Part shown: piece by piece, positions 45,717-58,700 of the stretch
Layout of the letters: each line of letters begins with the position of its first letter
How positions within the stretch are numbered: position 1 is the first letter of the stretch
Assembly (NCBI GenBank): GCA_963921825.1
Contig: OY997596.1
Span: forward strand, 17,241,001 to 17,305,000
DNA length: 64,000 nt
DNA from: Erodium maritimum
Taxonomy: Eukaryota > Streptophyta > Magnoliopsida > Geraniales > Geraniaceae
Direction: 5' to 3'
Notes under the pieces: model-generated
The model's database searches: none
The model's input: only the letters and a program-made list of their open reading frames with translations
What the model was told of the DNA's origin: nothing
Program-made: the position numbers and the translations under genes

Positions 45717-48700
45717 TGTAAAACCCGCTTCGCTTCAAAAGGGTTTTAATTTGCAACCTGAAAACCTTAGGGTAGGTTTTTGAAACAAGTGGGAAAGCAA
45801 CAAAAAAAAATGAAAACTGGGCATGCCATGCCTGTTTCGGACAGCCACGTTTGGGCCTTGGGCCCATTTTTTCGGCTGAGGCCCGAGAGGCTCGGCCCAA
45901 CGCGTTTCCCTTATAAGCTGAAACCCTAGGGTTTCAGCTTCAGAAAACGCGCAGCCAGCCCTCACCCTCTCCCTTCTCTCTCGATCCAGACCTCTCTCTC
46001 CCTCACCTCCCTCGCCGAACCCTCTCCGTCCACCACCATTTCCGGCCGCCACCTCCCTCACCACCCTCGTCCCATCCTCTTTTCCTCCATCCCGACCCCG
46101 TTACCGCTCCGGCCAGCCCACGCCACCAACGTCCCCGACCTCCCTACCTCTCTCTCCTCCTTCGTCTCCCGACCCATCTTCTCCGTCTCCGTCCAAAAAC
46201 CGTCCGTCCACCACTGGTTGCGGCCGACCTCACGCCACCGCCCCTCTTCCGGTCTCCGACCTCCCCGTCCCGAGCCCTCACTCGCCCCCGAGCTCCCGCC
46301 GTCACCGGCGAGCTCGTCAGATCCGGAACGAGACCGAGTCGTCCGGACCCGAGGCGAACTCCCCGCCATACACCGCCGGACACCGTCGCTCCCACCGCCG
46401 CTCTCCACCGACTCCCCTGCCACCGTTTCGGTACGGTGAGTTCTCGGTCCGTGAAATCTCGGCCGATAACGGCGTCGCCGGTGGTCGGCCGCACCCAATC
46501 CGATCTCGTTCTTCTTCTTTTGCTTTCCCTTTTCCCGAGTTCGTTCAGATCTGGTCGGGATGGAACGGAACTCCCGAAATGGAAGGGAACAGAACAAAAA
46601 AACGTGAATTCGGTTTTGTTTAAAGGATTATTGTAACTGGTGTAAATCTAAAATTGTAAAGAAGAACAACGAATTTAAGATATTGTTATTATGTTTCAAT
46701 ACGATTCAGATCTGTTTAACTGTGTATAAGGATTTAAATTGAGTTTTTAAAACCAAAATCGGAATTAAAACAAAAGGGCGATCTTTGCAATTTGGACGTA
46801 AAATGGTTCTTGATAAAAACTAGATCTGATTAAATTAAATGGGTTTTAAAACGAAAGTCGGTCGTTAAAATGAAACGTGAGTTAAGTTAAATCGAAAAGG
46901 GGGGAAAACGAAATCAAATCGGCTTTAGAAGGGTTTTGGACCAAAAATCTCGAGTTTGGAAACGAGCTAAAGGAAATCGTTTTGTTTTAAAATCAAAGTC
47001 GGAACTAATTAAGGCAAGGAGTTTCAAAGACGGTTTAAGATAAAAAGGGGTTTTAACTGGGTTTAGATCAAATCTGGGTTCGGTGCGCGGGTGCTCGAAC
47101 CCGATCCGTCGTAACCCTACTGTTAGCCCGCTCGAGTGTAAAAGACAACTATCGTATTTAAAATGGACAAATCGTAACCTTTAACTTAACGGCGGAACCG
47201 TTATTAATTTGGGGCTTCGTGTTAAATTTGGAGTCTGGCTTCGATCGAAAGGGAGCCCCGGAAGGCAATTTACAAAACCCGGGCAGATTCGCCATGTCGG
47301 GCGAATCGGGCCTTTGCGGGTCCTTTTTCGACAATGTCGAGTAATTGGGAAGTTTGGGAGTTATCGATAGTGTCGGGGTTACGTTTGGGCGTTAAGTTTA
47401 TTAATTTTCGGTTTGTTCCTACTAGTTTAAAAGTGCGTTGAATTTGTGTTCTGTTAGATCGTGCTGCGGACCGAGGCAAAGGGAGGCTCGGCGAGTGACT
47501 GGGATCATCTCGGGTTTAGTGGAGCGCTATTGGAGTTGTTTACGAGGTAGGGAAAAGTAGCCGGATCTCGGCCTTGACTAGGGAAAGTCAAGGCCGAGAT
47601 CCGGAGTTGTAGAATTGCATGTGACACCGATGTGTCGTGGGTTACTTAGGTTATCGAATATTAGAAATGCAGGATATGGGAACATAGCGAGTACTGGAAA
47701 TGCATGTGACACTTAGTAGTGTCGTAGGAACAGAGAACTTAGCGATAATTGATTTACTGGAGGCATATGACCATGCCCAGAGGTTGTTTGTGAAACTAGT
47801 GACCTTAGGACTGTTGGAGGCATCGATTATGCCGGAGGTTGTTGTGTGTTATTTACTGTTGAGTTGGGTGGCCTTGAGAGCCCGTATTATTTATTGTCAA
47901 GTTTGGGTGGCCTTGAGAGCCGTGTTATTTATTGCTGAGTCTTGGGTGGCCATGAGAGCCCGTGTTGTCATTTCTGTGTTTTGGTGGCCGTGAGTGCCCG
48001 TGGGGTTGTGAACCCGTACTTTACCGTTCGTGTCTTGGGCGGCCATGAGGGCCCGTAGGGTTATTGAACCTGTGTTTGGTTGTTGGTATCTTGTTGGCCT
48101 TGAGTGCCTGTGGAGTTGACACAGGTGTCGTTACTGTATGTTTGAACTTGTTTGTGATTGTGATTGGTTACTTGATACTGGTGGAGGTTGTGTGGTGTAG
48201 TTAGCCTCCCGACTGGGATCAGGAGAAGCGGAGGGGTTGTGGGCTAGCTCCCCGACTGGGATCGGGGGAAGGACGCGCGGGTGTGGCTAACTACCCGATT
48301 GGGATCGGGTGAAGCGGAGAGGTTGTGGATTAGCCTCCCGACTGGGATCGGGAGAAGTTGCGCGACAGGTCGACCGCCTGACCACGTCTGTGATCGGTAA
48401 AGGGCGAGAGACAGAGATTGGTTACTGAGCAGCCGGTTTGCAATCCTTTGTGATCTTGTTTGGTATTGTGTGGTCAGTCGTGTCTTGGAGGAGGTCGTCG
48501 ATCTTAGTGTGGGGTCTACATCACGTGTCCGAATGTTGAGTCAGTTGAGGAAAATACTGGTCGTGTGTGTGTCTTTTGAGTCGTTGTTGGTGTCATCGGC
48601 TTTGTCTGCTAATTATGTCGTAGTCAGTCTGTTATCTGTGGTGGTGAGCGAACGCTCACCCCTAGCTGCTTTTCCTACAGGTACCGTTCGCAGCCTGGAC

Positions 48701-48938
48701 TAGGTGAGCTTCTGAAGCTTGAAGAGCTTGAAGCGGGTTGCTGGGTGTTTTGAGTCTAGTGACGTGTACCTACCCTTTTTGTCCTAGTGTGGGACTAATA
48801 TTATTTTTGAGATGTAAATAATATTCTTTTGTGGAACTAATTTGGCTTTTAAAGTGATTTAACGAAAACAGGTTTCAGTATTGTAACTTTTTAAATGTTC
48901 GCGTCCCGAGTTCGGTTCGCTGAAATTGGGGCGTGACA
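45717..48938 (+). repeat. 3' LTR of the nested retrotransposon
   Basis: 3222 bp, collinear with the 5' LTR over its full length, including the TATA-like box and the telo-box palindrome (45917-45938). Unlike the 5' LTR it holds an 18-bp inverted copy of its own sequence around 47562-47605 (CCGGATCTCGGCCTTGAC and its complement, about 8 bp apart). Confidence 0.9.
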
Positions 48939-51226
48939 AGGTGATAGGTTCGGCCATTTAACAAAAACAGGAGAAGAAGGAGAGAGAAAGAAGAGAGAAG
49001 AAGGAGAAGGAGAAGGAGAAAAGGAAAGGAAAAGGAGAAAAAGTGTTAGGGTTTTGCGATTTCCCGACGATCCAACCGACGGATCGTCTCAACGGTTGAA
49101 GAATCAAGCTCCCATCGTCATTCCCTACGGTGAGAACCTATTTGATTCTCGTTTTGGTACGTTTGAAAGTTAGGGTTTGTGTTTAAACGAGTTAAATATG
49201 GTTGAGTTGAGGGGTGGGGTTCGTTGGAGACGTTTTGAGACGAAAATGACCGAATTCCGGTGACCGGAGGCTCGTGGGAGCTCCGGCCACCGTGGGTGGT
49301 GGCTGGCCGGAGCTAGAACCGGCCACCACTATGGTGAAACGGTCCAGCCACCCACGGCTAGTAATGGCCAGGTGGGGCCCACGTGTCGGGTCTCGGGTTT
49401 TTCATGTTCTGGTGGTTTTGGACGATCCCCAAGTCGTTAATTCACACCCGGAACGAATTATGGAATTAAAATGTGAAAGTTGGGAGTTTCGGGTTTAGAA
49501 ACTTTAAACGCGAATTAAATCGCTCGGAAGTCGGAAATTGGTTCCGTCGATTGCATTGGAACCCTTGAATTATTCTAAGATCGTAGAAACGAAAACGGGA
49601 ATTTTCGGAGCCCCAGAAGGGCTTTTTCCAATCCCGGGCAGATTCACCGAGCCGGGCGAATCGGGCCTTTCCGGGCCCATTGTTGACAATGTTGAGTAAT
49701 TTGGAAGTTTGGGAGTGATCGGCATTACCGGGTTGCGTTTGGGCATCTAATTCTTTAAAATTCAGCTTTGTCTGCGAACTTAAAAAGTGTTTTAATTGTG
49801 TTCATGTTAGATCGTGCCGCCGACCGTAGAAAGGGGAGGCTAGGCGAGTGATCGCGAGCACGCCGGAGCTTGGGCGTGTACTTTTGGGAAAGCGTTACGA
49901 GGTAGGTAAAAGTAGCCGGATCTCGGCCTTGACTAGGGAAAGTTAACAGTAGAAATGCATGTGACACTTAGTGGTGTCGTAGGATAAGTAAATTTATCGA
50001 ACAATAGAAATGCAGGCGACACTTAGTGGTGTCATAGGATACGTGAACGTATCGAACAATAGAAATGCATGTGACACTTAGTAGTGTCGTAGGATAAGTG
50101 AACGTATCGAACAATAGAAATACTGGTGGCTTTTGGTTGTGCCCGTAGGTTAAGTAACTTGTTGTGTTTATGAGGGTGGTCATGTGTGCCTTTGGGGTGT
50201 TGAACCCGTATGTTATTGTTTGTGTCTGTGGGTGGCCATAAGTGCCTTTGGGGTGTTGAACCCGTATATTACTGTTGGTGTGTCGTGGGTGGCCATGTGT
50301 GCCTGTGGGGTGTTAAACCTGTATTGTTTTTTACTGTCCTACCGAGGGGTAGTGAGTCGTATATTATGGTCGCTATTTGTTAAACCTTGGGTGATGACTG
50401 TGGTTGCATGGAGGTTGGGGCCCGCCTGACAGAAAAGGGGTCCTGTGGTCGCGCGCGTGGGGGTTGGCTAGCCTTCCGACTAACAATCGGTAAAGTTGTG
50501 CATTCTTCTGCGATGAAGGGCGGCTCCCCTTCCGACTAGCTATCGAAAAAGTATTGATGTATATGTCGCGAACAGGTCGACCGCCTGGCCCGACTGCGTG
50601 TCGGGGAAAGTTGGGTGGGGCAGGCTCAAGCCCAGCCGGTTAGCAACCGGTACTGAGTAGCTGGAGTGCGATCCTTTGTGATCTTGATTGTTGTGTGCGA
50701 TCCTTTGTGATCTTGGGTGTGGCGTGGTTATTATTTGCGCTTTTGGTTGAGGTCGTAACTGTTGTGTCGGGTCTACATTACGCGTCCGGGTTTTGAGTTG
50801 GTTGGGGAAAGTAACAGTTTTCGTGTGACAGTCGGGTTACTTGAGTTTGGGGATAGTAGTCCCCGGTGTTTTGTATGTTGTTGGTGTTTCCGGCATTTCT
50901 GCTAGTATGCCGTAGTCAGTCTGGTATCCGTGGTGGTGAGCGAACGCTCACCCCTAGTTGCTTTTCCTACAGGTACTGGTCGCGAGGCGGACTAGGGAAA
51001 CTCTCGAAGCTTGAAGAGCTGGGAGCGGGAGTCCGGGTTTTGGGGAGTTTAGCGACGTACGCTTTGGTTTTTGTCCACTTGTTTGGACGCTTTTCAGTTG
51101 TAAAATATTGTTTTTGATTAACTCAAAGTGGCGATTTTAAGCGGTTTTATTAAAATGTTTGAAAATGGTTTTATTGTTTCACCGTTCGCGTTCCGGGTTC
51201 GGTCCTACTGAATTCGGGGCGTACAA

Positions 51227-53250
51227 ACCATATATAGACCTACCAATAAGATACATGTTCCCATGCTCATATAGATCAAATCATCACCAACATTAGCAAT
51301 TTAAAGAAGAAATTGCAAGAAGAGACAAAAATCTTGTTTTGTTTGGTAGATCAGAAAATGGAAACGAAAAGGACTCACTTTCCTAGAGATATTTTCTCAA
51401 CTAAAATGAAAAAGCCTAAAGCAACTGAAAGCACCATATGCAGAGGGTTGAGGGAGCTAACGAAGACTGGTCCTCTCTTCTTCATTATAACCCCACATGC
51501 AAAATAGGCTACCCCTGATAGTACCACTTCCATATTCCAACCACTTTTTTTAAATTGGAATCACATCGATCAATTTATCTTAAAGAATAGCATATGTTGG
51601 AATTTTATTCTATATGGAATGAATAGATCAAATGTGAATCCAATATTCAATTTTTAAAATTTGTTGTATCAATAATTGACTAGAAGTATTAATTTAATGT
51701 TTAAAATTTTAGATCATATTGTTTTGTTTGAGAATTATAAAATAATTATAGATGATACCTCATAAAAAGTTGTAACCAATCGTAAATCAAATCTTATGAT
51801 CAAAGCTACAGGGTTGGTACCCTCCACAATGAGGGCCAAAACGGTAACATGAACCATCCCATTCATGGTCATCAGTGTAGTAAGAGTCAATTAAACTGGA
51901 TACGATATCAATATATATAGTCATGTGATTAAACATCAAATAACGTAAAAATACATCATATTATATCATCCATATAAAACAATAAAAATTCTCTTTTTGA
52001 TGAGCTACATTGTTTAAGAATGACAAGTAGGGATAAAAACACACATCGAAATGTCACCAGAGTATAATGGATGGGGACAAAGTGACCATATTTAAATGAT
52101 GACAAAAGAAGACCAACTCAGGCACCCTCCCAAGATGAACACAGACCCTTTAACAAGGTCTGGTTCATGTGATTAGTATTGAGAAAAAGATGGAGAAGGA
52201 GAATAAAAAATAGGACCATGGAAGCTTTGGGCCCTTCACTAGAGTCATCAACATTTTTCCCCCAACACTCATTAATGTCCTCACCATCTTGGCCAGGCTC
52301 GAAAATCTCCTCCAATCCAGGGACGGATTCAAAAATATAACTTAGGGTATGTTATCGACCATTGCTAAATGTCGTATAAAAAATGCAAACCACGTGCAAA
52401 ATACATGCAAGACAGATCGTAAAATGACCGTAAATATTTAACGCGAACTTCGATATAGGCACGTAAGATATCAAATTGAAGGCGATTGAAAATTCTACGA
52501 TTATATGTAACTTTGTTTGGATATGGATATTCTATAGAATACTTTATACCCCCTCTAAATCCTCCCTTGCATCTCGACTTCCTCGAACCATGTCAGTGGA
52601 AAACTAATGCGAGGCATCAACACTGTAGCCGTCATTAATTCTGTTAGTTTTCTCCAATGGTAATGGAAACTAACGTAATGGGTAAAGAGAGGACCAAATC
52701 CTACAGTTTATATTATATATACCCATTATCAAGATAAAATAGGAAATTACCTTTCAATCAATATAACCAATATAATTACCTTACTAAACCAAATATTTTA
52801 CATACATTTGAGACACATAATATATCTCATACAAGCCCAGGTAATGGGCTTAGATTAAATGATATTCAACATACCTTACCTATTCAATTCATTCAGCATA
52901 ACCCTAATGCTCTTTAGTTCTCAATTTATACGACTGATTCTAGATGCAACTTCTGACGTATCCATGGTTGCCCCACCACCTCTGCCACAAGTCAGGACCA
53001 CCAGCGATGAACAAGAACAAAGCAACAACGAACATTTTCTGAGAGCCAACTTCTATCTTAGCTTTCAAATTACTAACCGTTTCATTAATCTTCCTTATTT
53101 GAATTGAAATGAAACTTGGGGCTCAAGGCATCTGTAACACCAAGCCTCTAACTTTGAGGGACCCCTTCAATAAAAATTCAAAAGAAGACATGACAGCACT
53201 CCGTTTTGTTTTGTTGAAGACACCATGAACCTTAAAATGTCCCATTTGAT
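51227..53250 (-). pseudogene. WAT1-related transporter pseudogene, copy C
   Basis: Same exon order as copy A. Exons 3-4 are at about 52315-52110 (KMVRTLMSVGGK-like, then LVKGPKLPW and LSW in shifting frames). Exon 5 is near 51900-51765 with TAA at 51893-51891. The RGPLFFIITPH-bearing region near 51470-51500 shows that the GPVFV-type exon is drifting. The last exon is cut by the older solo LTR within GLYMVLWG. The C run in exon 3 is five long here. 52859-53107 holds the unit's 5' segment, also found near 34030 and 36010; it has an open plus-strand frame with no known motif. Confidence 0.75.
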
Positions 53251-53284
53251 CTTCTTCATTTTCACATTCAACTGGCTTTATTTC

Positions 53285-54696
53285 CTAACTCTTATCCCCC
53301 ACAACACCATATATAGACCTACCAATATGATATATGTTCCCATCCTCATATAGATCAAATCATCACCAACATAAGCAATTTAAAGAAGAAATTGCAAGAA
53401 GAGACAAAAAGCTTGTTTTGTTTGGTAGATCAGAAAATGGAAACGAAAAGGACTCACTTTCCTAGAGATATTTTCTCAACTAAAATGAAAAAGCCAAAAG
53501 CAGCTGAAAGCACCATATGCAGAGGGTTGAGGGAGCTAACGAAGACTGGTCCTCTTTTCTTCATTATAACCCCACATGCAATATAGGCTACCCCTGATAG
53601 TACCACTGCCATATTCCAACCACTTTTTGAAATTGGAATCACATCGATCAATTTATCTTAAAGAAAAACATATGTTGGAATTTTATTCTATATGGAATGA
53701 ATAGATCAAATGTGAATCCAATAGTTAGTTTTTAAAATCTGTTGTATCAATAATCGACTAGAAGTATTAATATAATGTTTAAAACTATAGATCATATTGT
53801 TTTGTCTGAGAGATAAAATAATTATAGATGATACCTCATAAAAAGCTACAGCCAATCGTAAGTCAAATCTTATGATCCAAGCTTCTGGGTTGGTACCATC
53901 CACAATGAGGGCCAAAATGGTAACATGAACCATCCCATTCATGGTCATCAGTGTAGTAAGAGTCAATTAAGTTGGATACGATATCATTATATAGTCCTGC
54001 GATTAAACATCAAATAACGTAAAAGTACATCTCATTATATCATCCATATAAAATAATAAAAATTCTCTTTTTGATGAGCTACATTTTTTAAGAATGACAA
54101 GTAGGGATAAAAAAACACAACGAAATGTCACTAGGGTATAATGGAAAGGGAAAAAGTGACCATATTTGACTGATGACAAAAGAGGACCAACTCAAGCACC
54201 CTCCCAAGATGAACACAGACCCTTTAACAAGGTCTTGTTCATGTGATTAGCATTTAGAAGAAGGTGGAGAAGGAGAATAAAAAATAGTGTTGAAGATTGA
54301 AGTTGACCATGGAAGCTTTGGCACCTTCACTAGAGTCATCAACATCCCCCCCCCCCCCCCCCCCCCCCCCCAACACTCATTAATGTCCTCACCTTCTTGG
54401 CCAGGCTCGAAAATCTCCTCCAATCTAGGGACGGATTCTAAAATATAACTTAGGGTATGTTATCGATCATTGCTAAATGTCGTATAAAACAATGCAAACC
54501 ATGTGCAAAATACATGCGAGACAGATCGTAAAATGACATAAATATTTCACGCGAACTTCGATCTAGGCACGTAGGATATCAAATTGAAGGCACGTAAGAT
54601 ATAACTTTGTTTGGATAGGGGTATTCTATAGAATACTTTATACCCCTCTAAATCCTCCCTTGCATCTCGACTTCCTCGAACCATGTCAGTGGAAAA
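53285..54696 (-). pseudogene. WAT1-related transporter pseudogene, copy D (truncated)
   Basis: Exons are at about 53351-53285 (MGTYIILVGLYMVLWG), 53656-53458 (WNMAVVLSGVAYIACGVIM, then KKRGPVFVSSLNPLHMVLSA and FGFFILVEKISLGK before GTGAGT), 53996-53835 (exon 5, TAA at 53969-53967) and about 54420-54160 (exons 3-4). It is the best-preserved copy of the KKRGPVFV exon. The unit stops near 54696, where homology to the other copies ends. The family consists of ten-helix membrane proteins (two EamA domains) that move auxin, amino acids or other metabolites; only the C-terminal EamA half is visible here. Confidence 0.8.
54346..54371 (+). repeat. 26-bp C homopolymer in copy D
   Basis: Copies A and C have six and five C at the same place in exon 3. 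Copy D has 26, which destroys the frame at that site. A length error in the assembly is possible. Confidence 0.85.
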
Positions 54697-55571
54697 TTAA
54701 TTGATTGGAGAAAGAGCATAGGCTTGGATTGAGGTTTGTGGTGAGTTGTGGCCGGAAATTTGTGGGTTGTGGCCGGAGATTCTTGGTGGTGGGTTGTGTC
54801 CGGAGAAATGTGGATTGTGGCCGGGAATTGTTCTGGTTCATTTTGTTGTTCGTGAATGGGTTGAAAATTTGGAGTATTCTTGATTAGAGAAGGGTTGTGT
54901 AAAGGGTTTGCTTTAATTAGTTGATTATGTTTTAGTTAATTAATCACTTGATTAAAACCAGTAAAAAATAAAAGAAGAAATGTTAACTTCTTCTTTAAAA
55001 CAATTGAACAAAATTAATTGAAAATTTTAAAAGAATTATTGAAAAAAATAAAAACAAAAAAATAATTTTTAGAAGATAAGTAGTTAAAAAATAAAAACAT
55101 CATTCAAAGAATTACTGAAAAATAAAAGAGAAAATTAATTTGAAAAAATAAAAATAATAAAAGAGATTAAATAATTTTTTTAAAATCAATTTATGAAATT
55201 ATAAATAAAAATAAACAAAATAATTATTAATGAAAATTAAAAATATAATTAATTCATTAAAATTAAAAATAGAGTAAAATTAAAAAAAGAATTAATTCAT
55301 TAAAATTAAAACAGAATTTTTAATTAATTAAAATTAAAAACATAATTATTAATTAATTAAAATAAGTTTTAGAACAATGACATTGATTTGAAAATTTGAT
55401 GGTTAGTGAGGGGTAGTTTTGTCTTTTTACATGTTTTGGATGAAAAGTTAACAATGTTAGACCAAAATGAAAAAAAATATTAAGTTGGGGGGGGTCAAAT
55501 GTCAAAAAAAGAAGTTAAGGGGGTGATGTGAAAATACGGTAATAGTGGGGAGGGTTATGTGTAAATTTCCC
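54697..55571 (-). mobile_element. MULE-like terminal fragment
   Basis: Read on the minus strand, the right end begins GGGAAATTTACACATAACCC at 55571, a classic MULE-type terminus. Long T/A-biased DNA follows (54890-55400). The expected left end was not found. Near 54730-54825 four ~24-bp units (GTTGTGGCCGGA type) are repeated. No coding region is recognised. Confidence 0.5.
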
Positions 55572-55789
55572 TAAAATATATATAATTCAATTTTTTTTTA
55601 GTTTTACTAGTTTTTTTAAATTAAAAAAAACATATACAAATCTAACTATTTTCTAAAGCCATATTTTAATTTTGAATTAAGATTTTTACGTTTAAACATT
55701 TTTAAAACATATTAATTTTTTTATCCGTTTTCATTTAAATTTTTGACCCCTATAATATACTTGTTTGGGCAGAGTACCCAAAAAGGAAT
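55572..55789. other. AT-rich gap
   Basis: AT-rich sequence without recognisable features between the MULE-like end and the LINE. Confidence 0.4.
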
Positions 55790-58700
55790 GCTACGTAACC
55801 AGGATAGCGACCCCCCTAGTCCTTTATTTATATATTTTAATTTACCATAAACCAACTCCAACTAAAATAAGGAAACCTTGCAAAAGGGAGTGTCTTATTC
55901 CCGTAGTTTTAGTCAACTAGAATTCTCTTTTGTGTCTAGACAGACAAGGATGTAGTAGCCCTAACTAACCAATGGGTCGCAACATTCTCTAACCTCTTAA
56001 CAAACACAAGGTTTACATTCTCAATGGAATTTAAAAGCATTTTACAGGCTTGCATAATTTCTCCCAAATGAGAGGTTAAGACAATGTTATCAAAAATCAA
56101 ATCTACCGCGTCCAGAGTGTCCGAATGGATAATCACCCTGGAGAGGTTCTCGTTCTTCACCTATTGAAGTGCATGTCGAATAGTCATAGCTTCCACCGTG
56201 CCGGGAGAAAAATCACCTGCATAAGTTTCATTTTCCCTTCAAACACCACCTCGAACTCAATCCTACAAATGAATGCCCAACCTGCTTTAGTTGAGTGATG
56301 AAAGATAGCTCCATCTGTGTGTATCGAAAGCCAAGAGGGCGGAGGAGGGTTCCAAGTCGGTAAGGCTAGTTGGATAATAGTGGGTTGTTTGAACTGTTTG
56401 GTATTAGCCTCCTTCCCTACATTAAAATGGATCCTAGCCGAGATTTCAATCGAGGTAGGGGCGAACGGTTTGTCATTCCAAAAAAACCATTTCGCATTTT
56501 CCATAAATTCCAAAGCCACGTGACAATTTTCAATTTCTGGTCATCACTCGTAAGATGTAGTACTTTGTCCCACCAAAAACGAAAATCCATTTCAGGCGTG
56601 CTAAGTAGGGGAATTGATGATTGTGACCAACAATCTAGTGCAAAAGGACAATGGAGGGGAAAATGGAATGCAGATTCAGGCTCAAGTAAACAAATCGAGC
56701 ACAAGGGGGAAATAGGGACACACCTTGAGTTCAGGTTCTCGACTACTTGAAGAGGGCCAGTAAGAGATCTCCATAAAAATACCTTGACCCTCGGTGGAGC
56801 TTTGACATCCCAAGTATCTTCCCAAAAGGATTCCATGCCCGATGAAAGCTAGTGTCTCTTTAATTTCTACAACGACCAATAACCATTCTTTGTAGAGTAT
56901 AGACCTTTATTATCACCAAACCAGTTATTCCATCATCCACCTTAAAGGCGGAGAGAGGAATTGTCAAAATAAGGTCTTGGTCAATTTTTGTAAAGATTCT
57001 ACGGATTTCAGCTTCATTCCATGCTAGTTGACCCTAGATAAACAAAGAGTTCACATATTTACCTTCCAAAGTTGTAGACTCTATATGCACCCAAGGATTC
57101 TCACCCATAAGCCACGGTTCACCTGTGATGATGGTGGAAGTTCCCAGGCCTAAAGCCTTCCTTGTGCCTTGGGTTGGAAGAGCTTGAGTGGACCGAACAC
57201 TAGTCCAAAGGAAGCTCGGATTAACTCCTTTTCCTGCAGTCAAAAAGTTTCCAAAGCATCTACTTTTGTCAATAATTTCCAGCCTATTTTGTTTAACAAA
57301 GCCACATTAAAGTCACCCAGATTTTGAAACCCCATACCTCCTTGATTCTATGGGATAAATAATTTTTTCCATTCCTTCCATATAATCGTTCGTTGTGATA
57401 GACTGGTGTTGGCCCACCAAAACCTAGCAAGATCCATATGGATCGTTGAGATCAAAGATTGGGGAAGAAGGAAAACCCCCATATACACTAGAAGAGTCGT
57501 GAGTTCATATTTAATCAACGTTTCTTTCCTCCTTGAGATAATAGTTGGTTGTCCCATGTATTAATTCTGGTGAGGACACGATCGAATATATATTGGAGAA
57601 CTTAAGTTATGTTTCTGCCTATCAGGTTTGGGACACCCAAGTATGTTGAGGCTTAAGAGATTTTTGGAATTCCCAAGATAGTGCAACAGTTGGCCTTGTC
57701 TGACGAGGACATATTAGAGATGAAAAATATGGAAGACGTGTACCTGTTTATTTGTTGTCTCGACATGCCCCTGAACAAGTTCAGAATATTTTGAAAATTT
57801 ACGGCTTCTCTACAATCAGCTCGACAAAAAATGTAGCAATCATCAGCAAACAACATATGTCAAACTAACGGAGCTCCTCTAGCTATGGAGACACTATGGA
57901 TATTACCTAGGGTTTCCGCTATGTTAATCATACAAGAGAGGGCTTTCATGAAAATAGAAAGAGGTAGGGGGATAGAGGATCTCCTTGGCATATCCTACAG
58001 CCCGACACAATTTCAGCCATTGTTTTACCTCCCAAAGTAACAGGGTAGCAGACCGAGACCACACAAGCCCTCATTAGTTTCAACCATTTCTCTCTTAAAC
58101 CTAACTTTCTCATCATTTTTTCAAGAAAAGGTCATTCCACACGATCATACGCCTTACTCATATCAAGTTTAATGGCCATAAAAACCATTAGTTCCTTGGG
58201 TTTTCCGACGTAGAAAGTGGATGATTTCAAAAGTTGTGAAGATGTTATCTCGGATTGCACGACCCGAGACGAAGGCTCCCTGATTTTCCGAGATTAAAAG
58301 GTGGAGAATGAACTTCAATCTATTGGCCAGGACTTCAGAAAAAAACCCTAAAGATCACGTTACAAAGGGAGATTGGCCTTAAGTCTGTAATCTTGGGGGG
58401 GGGGCAGCTTTCTTCGGAATCAGCACCAAAGTGGTATCATTATGCTCTGCTGAAAAGTCACCTCTCTCAATGTCCAACTTGACAAAAAGGGTCACTTGAT
58501 GACGAAGAATATCCCAATATTTTTAAAATAAATAGAGATTAAGCCCGTCTGGTCCTGGGGATTTGTAAGGACCCATTTGGAACACTACTTCCCTCACATC
58601 CTTATTATTCACGGTACTCAAAAGGGCTGCATTCTAATCATCTATACCCAAGCTACGGAAAAGGGAGTTCACAACTGAAGCTTAGGGAAGTCTTGAAAAT

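Larger units (their letters stand above)
36964..48938 (+). mobile_element. full-length Tekay-like Ty3/gypsy retrotransposon, broken
   Basis: 11,975 bp with two ~3.2 kb LTRs, a primer site, gag-pol and a polypurine tract, flanked by an exact 5-bp duplication AGGTG (36959-36963 and 48939-48943). The domain order gag, protease, reverse transcriptase, RNase H, integrase, plus a chromodomain-like tail and very long LTRs, fits the Tekay (Del) chromovirus lineage. The coding region is broken, with roughly six to eight breaks, so the copy looks inactive. The LTRs are alike by eye to about 97-98%, which suggests an age of the order of one million years under usual plant rates; this was not computed. 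Confidence 0.92.
36421..51226 (+). mobile_element. older solo LTR (Tekay-like), split by a nested retrotransposon
   Basis: The LTR starts TGTAAGAACCGCTCCCGGTC at 36421 and ends near 51225 with TTCGGGGCGTACA. Its own sequence is 36421-36963 plus 48944-51226, about 2.8 kb. Target duplication ACCAT lies at 36416-36420 and 51227-51231, with one extra A at the right edge. The uninterrupted target is seen in copies B and D (ACACCATATATAG). It shares blocks with the nested element's LTRs (for example GTGAGCGAACGCTCACCCCT), so host and guest are related. A purine-rich (GA) tract lies at 48970-49045. Fossil, with no internal region left. Confidence 0.85.
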
